39,421 bases of DNA from Spartobacteria bacterium (GTDB lineage: Bacteria > Verrucomicrobiota > Kiritimatiellia > RZYC01). Positions within the stretch are counted from its first letter, which is position 1, and each line of letters begins with the position of its first letter. Under the pieces are notes generated by a model. The model did no database searches. It had not been told where the DNA came from and saw only the letters and a program-made list of their open reading frames with translations. The stretch is taken from contig RZZM01000008.1 of NCBI GenBank assembly GCA_009929845.1, forward strand, positions 1 through 39,421, written 5' to 3'. The position numbers and the translations under genes are program-made. Below, piece by piece: positions 32,759 through 39,421 of the stretch.

Positions 32759-34533
32759 GACTCATGTCCTTCCACATAAAACAGAATATCTTCGATTTCG
32801 GTACGGGCTTTTTGCTCCGCGTCCGCATCGTTATTCTGCTGCGCTTCGCCTAAGGCGGTCAATGCGGTTTGCATATCTCTCCGATCAACTTCGCCCAGCC
32901 GACCCAGGCAAAACCTGGCCCGGTCCACCAATTCATCTGCTTCCACTGTTGTTGACGGGGCGGCGGGCTCATCGTGTGGTTGCGCATTGCCGGTCATCAT
33001 TTCAAGTTTGGGCAGATCGGGTAAGGACCCGAAAAGGGCTGATATTTTTTCTCTATATGCGGCAATGGTTTTATCATCAATAGCCTTCAGCGCGCCTTCA
33101 AGAACCACGGATTTACTCAGGCCGGTGTGCTGTTCAATGGCCGTCACGGTTAACAACCCGTCAATATCCAGGTTCATATTGAGCAGGATAGGACTCAAAC
33201 TTTCCGCGTCTTCATCCAAATCTTCCACCATGAAATCGCCGACGTAAACATTCTGACGACAATCTTCTGATTCACCCTGAAAAATATTAACCTGCACCTG
33301 TTCCTGTCCTGGAACGGCGGTATAGAACACCTGTCCACGCTTTGCGGGTAATGGGGTGCCGGCTTTGATCACCGGAACGAACAGGTTGGGCCCATACTCG
33401 CCGTTGACCATACCCAGGCAACTGGTGCCGAAGGTGTAGGGCGTAACATCGACTAGTATCCGATGGCTTTTTATACCCGAGAGCCGCGCCGCCATGACGC
33501 CCGCGCCGGAGGCCACGGCGAGTTCAGGATTGATGTCATGGCGCGGTCTACAGTGCAATTCCGCCTCCAGCATATCCCCAATCGCCGGTATGCGCGTTGA
33601 GCCGCCCACCATGATGACCTCATCGAGTTTGTCGGCGCTCAATTTGCTCTGCGTCAGGACATGCCGGACCGAGGTCATGGTTTTTTCCAGCAACTGTTCA
33701 CACAAATTTTCAAGATCCCGCCGGGTGATCTGCATGGTGATATCAAGCGGTTTGCCTTCTTCCGTTGGAATACCGGTTTCAGCCAATGTGGCGGCCGCCT
33801 GATTGGACAGATCGATCTTGAGTTGCTCACAGGCCAGTTTCATGCGGTTAATACCCACGGTTGACAAGGTGCCGCTGTCTTTATGATCTTTCTTAAACTG
33901 TTCGATCACATGGTTAAACAACAGGTCATCAATGTCATCACCGCCCAGTTGGTTATCGCCGTGTGACGCGAGCACTTCGACAATATCGCCACTTATCTTG
34001 ACCAGCGAGACATCAAAGGTACCGCCCCCCAGGTCATACACCAGCACATGGCGGGTTTTATTGGTTTGGCCCTGTTCGAAGGCCAGGCTTGCGGCGGTAG
34101 GTTCGTTGAGAATACGCAGCACATCCAGACCGGCAAGTATCCCGGCTTCGCGTGTAGCTTGACGTTGCGCATCATTGAAATAAGCCGGTACCGTGATCAC
34201 CGCTTTTTCAACGGGCGCCCCCAGTTCCTGTTCAGCCAGCATCTTCAGTTTACGCAGGATCATGGCGGACAATTCAGGCGGGGTATATGTTTTGTCACCC
34301 AGACGGATTTGCGTGGAAGCGCCCATCAGCCGCTTTATGGAGCGCACCGTGTGGTCAGGCCGAACGCAATACTGGTTGCGCGCGGGCTGTCCTACCAGCA
34401 GGTTCCCCGCTGGATCAATCCCGACACAGGAAGGTATGGTCTTCGCGCCGTGTTCTTCTACAATATGTATCTGCCCATCACGGATGAAGGCCACTTCACT
34501 GTTTGTTGTTCCCAAATCAATTCCAATGATCAT
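32755..34533 (-). CDS. DnaK-type chaperone (alternative Hsp70)
   Basis: A 592-residue Hsp70. DLGTTNS is at residues 5-11, NEPTAASLAF near 142, VYDLGGGTFDVSL near 168 and VGGSTRIPA near 312. The substrate-binding domain (DVTPYTFGTSCLGM, then GTPLPAKRG) and a short helical lid follow. All ATPase motifs are intact, so it should be an active chaperone, but the length is below the ~635 of housekeeping DnaK. It overlaps the grpE-like stop by ATGA, and the zinc-ribbon gene overlaps its own stop. With its own GrpE and J-like protein it forms a self-contained second Hsp70 machine. It is unrelated in operon structure to the Hsp70 pair at 17-4610. Confidence 0.92.
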   Translation of the reverse strand: MIIGIDLGTTNSEVAFIRDGQIHIVEEHGAKTIPSCVGIDPAGNLLVGQPARNQYCVRPDHTVRSIKRLMGASTQIRLGDKTYTPPELSAMILRKLKMLAEQELGAPVEKAVITVPAYFNDAQRQATREAGILAGLDVLRILNEPTAASLAFEQGQTNKTRHVLVYDLGGGTFDVSLVKISGDIVEVLASHGDNQLGGDDIDDLLFNHVIEQFKKDHKDSGTLSTVGINRMKLACEQLKIDLSNQAAATLAETGIPTEEGKPLDITMQITRRDLENLCEQLLEKTMTSVRHVLTQSKLSADKLDEVIMVGGSTRIPAIGDMLEAELHCRPRHDINPELAVASGAGVMAARLSGIKSHRILVDVTPYTFGTSCLGMVNGEYGPNLFVPVIKAGTPLPAKRGQVFYTAVPGQEQVQVNIFQGESEDCRQNVYVGDFMVEDLDEDAESLSPILLNMNLDIDGLLTVTAIEQHTGLSKSVVLEGALKAIDDKTIAAYREKISALFGSLPDLPKLEMMTGNAQPHDEPAAPSTTVEADELVDRARFCLGRLGEVDRRDMQTALTALGEAQQNNDADAEQKARTEIEDILFYVEGHES

Positions 34534-35261
34534 TTTTTATGCTCCTCTATTACAACCTCTGCCATGCGTAATTGCTCTGTTCCCCAGGTAAAGGCCTGTC
34601 GTATGATGGCGCTGACGCATCCTTCTTCTACCACGTCATCCTGACTGACACTTACCGCGTTCATGAATGAGGCGTCGAAGGTGTCGCCCACCTTGACCAT
34701 CGGGTGCAGATTATAGCGTTCCAGCAGGGCCTTTGCTTTGACATTTAAAACATCGACTGACGCATCCAGGGAGGCCTCTACGCGTTGTCGTATAAAACCA
34801 GGAATATACGCAGGCCAGTCCAGGGAAGTCTTGCGTGCGCTGACTTCCCGTAACGCATCAGCGATATCCGCAATTTCCAGCAGCATGGGGCGCATGGCGT
34901 CTCGTTTGATTCGTTCACTGTTGTCACGGATTTCATCAAGCTTGCGTGCCGCCGCCGTTTCCCGTTCCGCCAGTTGATCCGTCAAGGCGGTAACGGCATC
35001 ATGCAATGTCGCGCCGGATGTTTCGACGGCATTGACCAGCCGGGCGGATGAGCGGCCCATACCGCGCACTTCCTGGCGTAATGCGGTTAATTCCTGAACG
35101 ATACTCAGCAGGTCCGTGTGATCATCCTCTGCCGTTGACGGAACAGGAAGTTCGTCGGGTTGCGCCTGCAACCATTGTGTGACATCGTCCAGTATGGCCG
35201 CTTTCCATGCGCACATGGAAGACGCGGGCGCGCGCTTGGCATTTAACTTCCAGAAGCTCAT
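34530..35261 (-). CDS. GrpE-like nucleotide exchange factor
   Basis: About 243 residues from ATG 35261, chosen because ATGA overlaps the J-like gene stop; the frame also offers a longer start at 35282. Residues ~50-130 are a long coiled coil. MLLEIADIADALRE resembles the GrpE helix preceding the beta-wing, and the C-terminal part (VKVGDTFDASFMNAV...EEGCVSAIIRQAFTWGTEQLRMAEVVI) matches the GrpE head. Fairly diverged and longer than typical GrpE at the N-terminus. It would release ADP from the co-encoded DnaK. Confidence 0.82.
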   Translation of the reverse strand: MSFWKLNAKRAPASSMCAWKAAILDDVTQWLQAQPDELPVPSTAEDDHTDLLSIVQELTALRQEVRGMGRSSARLVNAVETSGATLHDAVTALTDQLAERETAAARKLDEIRDNSERIKRDAMRPMLLEIADIADALREVSARKTSLDWPAYIPGFIRQRVEASLDASVDVLNVKAKALLERYNLHPMVKVGDTFDASFMNAVSVSQDDVVEEGCVSAIIRQAFTWGTEQLRMAEVVIEEHKK

Positions 35262-35569
35262 GAAAGCCCTCGGGTCAGCCAAAGACGCCGGGCATTCCGC
35301 AGCCAGACGGCATGATCCGCGACAGGCCGTGACGGTTCTGGTTCACCCGCTAATTGGCCCAGCTCATGGAGTGTTGGAAGAGGCCCGCCCAGGAAATAAT
35401 CCCGCCGGTCATAGTCGGTGCGAATGAGTTCATAGGCCTCGCTGATATCGGCAAATTTCCGGGGATTTTCTTCGGGAGGGTACTTGCGCAGGCAACGATG
35501 GTAGGCGTCCTGCACGTCCTGATCGGTTACTTTCTCATGTATGCCTAGTGTAATATAGGGGTCCTTCAC
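35258..35569 (-). CDS. J-domain-like protein lacking HPD
   Basis: A 103-residue protein. Residues 3-55 follow the J-domain plan: YITLGIHEKVTDQDVQDAYHRCLRKY, then a loop, then NPRKFADISEAYELI. In the loop, HPD is replaced by PPE (residues 31-33). HPD is required in classical J proteins to stimulate Hsp70 ATPase. I recall similar J-like proteins with a YPPE loop next to other divergent Hsp70 genes, so this may be a distinct subfamily rather than decay. The start is a GTG 39 bases after the large upstream gene. It couples to grpE by ATGA. Confidence 0.75.
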   Translation of the reverse strand: MKDPYITLGIHEKVTDQDVQDAYHRCLRKYPPEENPRKFADISEAYELIRTDYDRRDYFLGGPLPTLHELGQLAGEPEPSRPVADHAVWLRNARRLWLTRGLS

Positions 35570-35608
35570 GGTCGTTTCTCTTTTATCATGGTTATTCTGT
35601 ACATACGT

Positions 35609-38257
35609 TCAATTCTGTTCGCGATAGGGCAATAGTTTTGCGCACAGCTCAAGAAGCTGTACCTTGCTTTTATCAGAAAGGGTTATCGATGCGCGAATCA
35701 TCTCAACCAGCTCCTGGGTCATGCTGACCTTTTTGCTTTCGTTCACCACATTGGAAACCCGGTAGACTAATACTTCAAATTCCATGAAGGTTGCGGGATG
35801 GCTTTTCGCGAGATCTACATCAGGCGACAGCCCGGCCAAAGGATGGGGCGGTGAAGGGGGTTCCGGGAAATCCGGCATTTCAAAATCAGGATCAAAATCC
35901 ATATCATACTCTGGGTCTTCAAAAATTTTTTGCCCGGCGCGTAACACATCCGAAAGGGAGATATCGAATCGAAATGGATTCTTTTTTTGGGAAAAGTGCT
36001 TTCTAAAGTCGTTGAGTGTTTTAATTTTTTGTTGCGTTTTCAGTATGCGCAATGAGGCGTTGTTACTCTGTTTTCTCTCGAATTGAATCATATTGTCAAA
36101 GAATTTGGAGGAGCAGGTTTCCAGCAGGGAACGCATGGTATGTGACGGCGCCATATTCCATACGGTGATCAACACTTTTTCAACGGCTTTTTTATTGTAG
36201 CAGTAAAAACACTGACTGGCTAACGTCGCGCGCATAAGTAAGCCCAAAGCCTGATCTTCCTCATTCTTCTGTAAAAGGCGCAAGGACATGCGCACGGCAT
36301 CCTCCTCATCCCCGCGGAAGATAAAGAGGATATTTGCATTCAGCATAGCGATACAGGCCTCGCGCAAAACCTGTATATCTGTAGCGGGATTGGCCAGCGC
36401 GACTGTGAGTGTTGAGTATAATTTACTGTTAAGCCCTAAGAATATATCTCTTTTTGCATGTTTCAGTAGGGCTGTGAGCCCCCGCAGCACGTCACCAGGA
36501 TTGTCATTGAGCGCGCGTTTGAGCGCGGCGGGCAGGCTGTTCAGCATCGATTTCTGTTCCAGCATTTCACAGATAAAATAGACCAGCCACGGGGAGTTCA
36601 AGGCGACCATGTCAAGTCCACGTTCCCGCCGATCTTTATTGTTCGAGGCGGCCAGCCATCTACAGGCGGCCACATAGACCCGCTCAAACAAATCATGTCC
36701 GTGATAGGCGCTGCCCAATTCTTCCACGCGCCCCGCTTCACCGTCTTCATAGGCCGCGCGCGTCATGGTATAGATTAAGGTTTGTTCCAGTTCCTCCGCG
36801 GTGGCTGAGGTTCCAGGCAGCATACGCAGTTTTTGCAGCGCGGGCCGGGCCTTATCAAACATCCCGAGCTGGATGGTCCGCTTGCAAAGTAAAATCAATG
36901 CTTCCGGCTCGTTGGGCCAGGCCCGATGGTAGGCTTCTGCCGCTTCACATGTCATATTGCCGGTTTCGTCCACCCAATCCCAGATTCTGTAAAGTTCCCG
37001 CAGGCCGGGGTCCAGTCGCGCGGCCATATTGCAGTTTTCCGCAATTTCACACAGCTCATCGAACATAAGCTCTTCTTCGAATGAGTCTTCATCAGGAAAA
37101 TCGCGGCGCAGCCCCCCCGGCTGATTACAGATAATGGTTCGTTGGTGCTGCTTGACGCCATACAATAAAATCATTGCTTTTTCTTTGGCCGTGAAGCCGA
37201 ACTCATCGGCTATTTCGTAGTATTCCTCGGCGGAGAAAAACTCATTGGCGCGATTAGCGCGACAGGAACGTATAATCATATGCGATAAGGTCAAGGGTTT
37301 CCACTTTATGAAGTGGTTGATCATATCACTCACGGGATAATTCGCGATCATCTCTCCTTCCCGCATGGAGGCACATATGATGGCGAGGGCCAATCCCGGC
37401 CGATGTTGTTTGTTGGCGAGTTGGACAACAGTATCCAATGCCGGCATTAATGCGCGGGAGAACCCATGCGCCGCGACCTTCTGTTGAAAAGCAGATAACA
37501 AGGCGGCTAATTGGCTGGCCCCCGGTGACTCGACGATAGCTTCCAGGTGACCCTGTGAGGATGGGGCTTCTCCTCGCAGAGTTTGGGCCAGCAGGCAGGC
37601 CGGGGTGCCGGGACGAATTCGTTTGAACGCCGCTTCTGCATGGTCCGGCTGGTTACTTCGTTCAGCTTGCAGCATATCCAGGAACAACCGCCAATCCGCC
37701 AGGGGAGAATGCCGGCCTATCGTGCGCAGTTGAGCCAATGCCTCATCCGGTCGGCCGGTTTCCATGGCGTTCCACGCCTGCATGATCGCTTGGGCCTGTT
37801 GGGCGAGTTGACCTTCCGAAACATACAGTACATCCTCTGGTGAAACCAGTTCATCCCGCAGGCGTGATAACCAGGTTTCATCCGCCAGGCAGTCAGTGAG
37901 TCGATCGATCAAGCCCAGTCGCAGTTGTAAACTCAAGGACCAGTCGGCGCCTAATTCCGGTTTTTGCGTCCGTAGTTTGAGACCATAAGCACAAGCCTGT
38001 TCCGTATGGCCTTTGTCCAGCAATTCGCGCGCATACAATTCAGTCACGCGCGCATAATACCGTTTTTGCTGATCCTCCGGCAGCCCCTCGGCAAACATGA
38101 GCTTATCCGCCAAGGCCGCGGCCCGTCTGCCGCGCAGCTCCGCCAAGGCTTCGACAATACCGCTTTTAAGGGCCTCAGGATTTTTAGGCGGGACTGCATC
38201 CTTTGATGGCGCACTGCCGTGGCCTTTCTTTTTTCGCTTTTTCCTGCTTCCTGCCAT
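35609..38257 (-). CDS. Large helical-repeat (TPR-like) protein heading the chaperone operon
   Basis: An 882-residue soluble protein. The N-terminus is a basic tail (SRKKRKKKGHG). Most of the rest is alpha-helical with TPR-like hairpins such as EALAQLRTIGRHSPLADW and AYHRAWPNEPEALILLCKR. Near 800 there is an acidic, Pro-rich linker (DMDFDPDFEMPDFPEPPSPP). No enzymatic motif is seen. As first gene of the DnaK-GrpE-J-zinc-ribbon operon it may be a scaffold or client-selecting adaptor (inference). ATG 38257 is preceded by AGGAAG at about 8 bases. I do not recognise the family. Confidence 0.75.
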   Translation of the reverse strand: MAGSRKKRKKKGHGSAPSKDAVPPKNPEALKSGIVEALAELRGRRAAALADKLMFAEGLPEDQQKRYYARVTELYARELLDKGHTEQACAYGLKLRTQKPELGADWSLSLQLRLGLIDRLTDCLADETWLSRLRDELVSPEDVLYVSEGQLAQQAQAIMQAWNAMETGRPDEALAQLRTIGRHSPLADWRLFLDMLQAERSNQPDHAEAAFKRIRPGTPACLLAQTLRGEAPSSQGHLEAIVESPGASQLAALLSAFQQKVAAHGFSRALMPALDTVVQLANKQHRPGLALAIICASMREGEMIANYPVSDMINHFIKWKPLTLSHMIIRSCRANRANEFFSAEEYYEIADEFGFTAKEKAMILLYGVKQHQRTIICNQPGGLRRDFPDEDSFEEELMFDELCEIAENCNMAARLDPGLRELYRIWDWVDETGNMTCEAAEAYHRAWPNEPEALILLCKRTIQLGMFDKARPALQKLRMLPGTSATAEELEQTLIYTMTRAAYEDGEAGRVEELGSAYHGHDLFERVYVAACRWLAASNNKDRRERGLDMVALNSPWLVYFICEMLEQKSMLNSLPAALKRALNDNPGDVLRGLTALLKHAKRDIFLGLNSKLYSTLTVALANPATDIQVLREACIAMLNANILFIFRGDEEDAVRMSLRLLQKNEEDQALGLLMRATLASQCFYCYNKKAVEKVLITVWNMAPSHTMRSLLETCSSKFFDNMIQFERKQSNNASLRILKTQQKIKTLNDFRKHFSQKKNPFRFDISLSDVLRAGQKIFEDPEYDMDFDPDFEMPDFPEPPSPPHPLAGLSPDVDLAKSHPATFMEFEVLVYRVSNVVNESKKVSMTQELVEMIRASITLSDKSKVQLLELCAKLLPYREQN

Positions 38258-38605
38258 GTCATTAACTTCCTGCTAAAATTGAAGGTGAAATAAATTGCAT
38301 ATCTATCAGCATTTACCAGCATATTTTTGCATGAAATGCGAGATTCGTGAGATTGTGTGCGCGATATACAGAACGCCTTACCTCGACAGTTAGCCGCAGA
38401 ATGCCTGGGAAATAAAACGGACACAACTATTCACCGAACAGCCTCCGGAGGAGGCCAGCATACGGCGCAGCGAATTCCAGCGGTACGAGTCGTCGCCCTG
38501 ATGTCCAGCCTCGGAAAATCCTGATTTCTGATTTGATTATTGCCCAATTTGCGGGTATCAAGTTCGTTAAACAAAAAAATTGCAAAAGAAGGGATAATCG
38601 CCAAA
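38258..38605. other. Divergent gap holding repeat copy A
   Basis: 348 bases between the chaperone operon (minus) and the toxin-antitoxin pair (plus). It includes an A+T-rich stretch (38275-38340) that should carry the promoter of the chaperone operon; no clear -35/-10 pair and no CIRCE element are seen. The repeat at 38369-38450 follows. Confidence 0.6.
38369..38450. repeat. Repeat flanking the toxin-antitoxin pair, copy A
   Basis: Block 1 (38369-38397) matches 39256-39284 at 26 of 29 positions. Block 2 (38404-38450) aligns to 39362-39410, sharing CCTGG-AAATA-AA--GACAC and CAGCCTC-GGAG. Copy B has ~77 bases between the blocks where copy A has only six, so A carries a deletion or B an insertion. 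Confidence 0.75.
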
Positions 38606-38812
38606 ATGACAACCGTGCAAGAAATTGAACAAGCCATTGATCATCTCCCTCGAGATCATTTCTTTGAACTCATTGGTTGGATAAAATCTCGATTTGAAGA
38701 CGTCTGGGACGCTCAAATAGAGGCTGATGTTAATGCCGGAAAACTCGATTCTCTTGCTGATGAAGCTCTTGAGGAGTTTCGTTCAGGAAAGACATCGGCA
38801 TTCCCACAATGA
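38606..38812 (+). CDS. Antitoxin of a RelE/ParE-type pair
   Basis: 68 residues from ATG 38606; a longer frame from TTG 38540 is unlikely, since AAGGGA lies ~11 bases before 38606. The protein (TVQEIEQAIDHLPRDHFFELIGWIKSRFEDVWDAQIEADVNAGKLDSLADEALEEFRSGKTS) is of the short, acidic type whose C-terminal LDxLADEALEEFRxGK segment wraps a RelE-fold toxin. Its stop overlaps the toxin ATG (ATGA). Neutralisation of the toxin and autoregulation are inferred from the family. Confidence 0.85.
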   Translation: MTTVQEIEQAIDHLPRDHFFELIGWIKSRFEDVWDAQIEADVNAGKLDSLADEALEEFRSGKTSAFPQ

Positions 38813-39069
38813 AGAGCCATGTAACCAATCGTTTCTGGAAATGCTTCTATGCATTATCGCCCAATATACAGGACATCGCAGAGAAACAGTACAGGCTTTG
38901 GCATGATAATCCGCGACATCCATCACTTCAATTCAAGCGGATTTCATCATCTCGATACTGGTCAGCGCGAATAACAGATGATTACCGATGCCTCGGCGTT
39001 ATGGATGAGGATACCGTTGTTTGGTTCTGGATAGGTCATCATGCCGAGTATGAAAGAATCATTCGGTAA
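38809..39069 (+). CDS. RelE/ParE-family toxin
   Basis: An 86-residue basic protein with the RelE/ParE fold signature: RFWKCFYALSPNIQDIAEKQYRLWHDNPRHPSLQFKRI, then WSARITDDYRCLGVMDEDTVVWFWIGHHAEYERII. The WIGHHAEYERII ending is common in a subgroup of RelE-like mRNA interferases. Translationally coupled to its antitoxin. The pair lies between two copies of a repeat and immediately before palindrome array 3, which suggests a mobile or recombined cassette. Confidence 0.87.
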   Translation: MKSHVTNRFWKCFYALSPNIQDIAEKQYRLWHDNPRHPSLQFKRISSSRYWSARITDDYRCLGVMDEDTVVWFWIGHHAEYERIIR

Positions 39070-39099
39070 GCGATTGGTTAAAAAATGGTCGAGGATATT

Positions 39100-39178
39100 T
39101 TTCCAATGGTTGGAAACTTTTGTTTCCTTTTTTCCAATGATTGGAAACTTTTCGGGCGGGTTTTCCAATCATTGGAAA
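39100..39178 (-). repeat. Phased 17-bp palindrome array, locus 3 (3 units)
   Basis: Units at 39100-39116 (TTTCCAATGGTTGGAAA, one arm base changed), 39131-39147 and 39162-39178, again exactly 31 bases apart. On the minus strand both spacers end AAAAG, the polarity seen at loci 1 and 2. No minus-strand gene starts immediately after it; it stands 30 bases beyond the toxin stop. Confidence 0.95.
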
Positions 39179-39255
39179 ACCGCGATGGCGGCCTCGTCGG
39201 GTGTGCCCTGATCGTTGATCGCAATCACATGCCGGTACGACATCAGACGGAAGGT

Positions 39256-39410
39256 CAGAACTCCTTACCTCGACCGTTGGCCGCGGGTGGAGATTATCGT
39301 CGATTTTGCAATCATGGCAGTCATATTTCCTGCTGTAATCCAGCGTCAAAGAGATCGTGAACCTGGAAAATAGAAATGACACGTCCATTTCGCCAAAACA
39401 GCCTCTGGAG
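39256..39410. repeat. Repeat flanking the toxin-antitoxin pair, copy B
   Basis: Counterpart of 38369-38450 in the same orientation, with block 1 at 39256-39284 and block 2 at 39362-39410. Together the copies bracket the toxin-antitoxin genes and array 3 as a direct repeat about 0.89 kb apart. Confidence 0.75.
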
Positions 39411-39421
39411 CATGCTAACCG

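Larger units (their letters stand above)
39070..39421. other. Right-end non-coding stretch with array 3 and repeat copy B
   Basis: 352 bases to the window end. It holds the phased palindrome array at 39100-39178 and repeat copy B at 39256-39410. The minus-strand frame starting at 39388 is mostly repeat-derived and I do not regard it as a gene. Confidence 0.6.

Noticed and set aside
38258-38400. CIRCE or other heat-shock operator ahead of the chaperone operon
   Set aside because: No TTAGCACTC-N9-GAGTGCTAA-like dyad; only unremarkable A+T-rich DNA.
39059-39388. 109-residue minus-strand frame at the right end
   Set aside because: Its second half is palindrome array 3 and its first half repeat copy B; no start signal or recognisable domain.
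1-39421. Insertion sequences or prophage genes
   Set aside because: No transposase, integrase or phage structural gene is recognisable. The YadA-like fibre protein carries an ordinary signal peptide and is not in a phage context.

Overview
The window looks like a chromosomal segment of an uncultured, Gram-negative, G+C-rich bacterium of the PVC group, most likely Kiritimatiellota or a close relative. This is inference. It rests on the mix of secreted beta-helix and FG-GAP-like proteins, secreted proteins opening with a VINYQGKL-type module, palindrome-studded intergenic DNA, and an arnBC pair for lipid A-type sugar modification. No rRNA is present; the only RNA gene I can call is a tRNA-Pro(CGG).

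Layout. (1) 17-4610: two overlapping or nearly overlapping Hsp70-like genes, the second with a long C-terminal extension, closed by a 25-bp perfect hairpin. (2) 4757-5000: dispersed and tandem intergenic repeats. (3) 5085-7216: arnB-arnC. (4) 7316-9502 (minus): zwf-pgl, the oxidative pentose phosphate entry. (5) 10022-14804: three secreted proteins, two sharing an almost identical N-terminal module. (6) 15028-15104 (minus): tRNA-Pro; then rlmN (plus) converging on mtaB (minus). (7) 17675-21708 (minus): a FIST sensor, a histidine kinase and a REC-kinase-REC hybrid whose kinase core is degenerate. (8) 21828-24449 (minus): a large exported beta-helix/FG-GAP-like protein. (9) 24621-32402: an accessory island with a 44-bp perfect palindrome, a serine-hydrolase plus partner gene pair, a YceK-type lipoprotein, a structured non-coding stretch, brnTA, a second partner gene preceded by only the tail of the hydrolase, and a truncated nucleotide-cyclase-like gene. 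The distal part is strikingly A+T-rich. (10) 32486-38257 (minus): a translationally coupled alternative chaperone operon (TPR-like giant, J-like protein without HPD, GrpE, DnaK, zinc-ribbon protein). (11) 38369-39410: a RelE/ParE-type toxin-antitoxin pair bracketed by two copies of a repeat.

The strongest unexplained signals are three. First, a 17-bp palindrome is repeated with an exact 31-bp period at three separate loci, abutting the start codons of zwf and rlmN. Second, the hydrolase/partner cassette occurs twice, and the second copy keeps the partner but only the last ~110 residues of the hydrolase, an arrangement reminiscent of toxin/immunity erosion. Third, the compact ATGA-coupled DnaK operon has a J-like protein with PPE instead of HPD. 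All functional proposals for these are inference from sequence alone.
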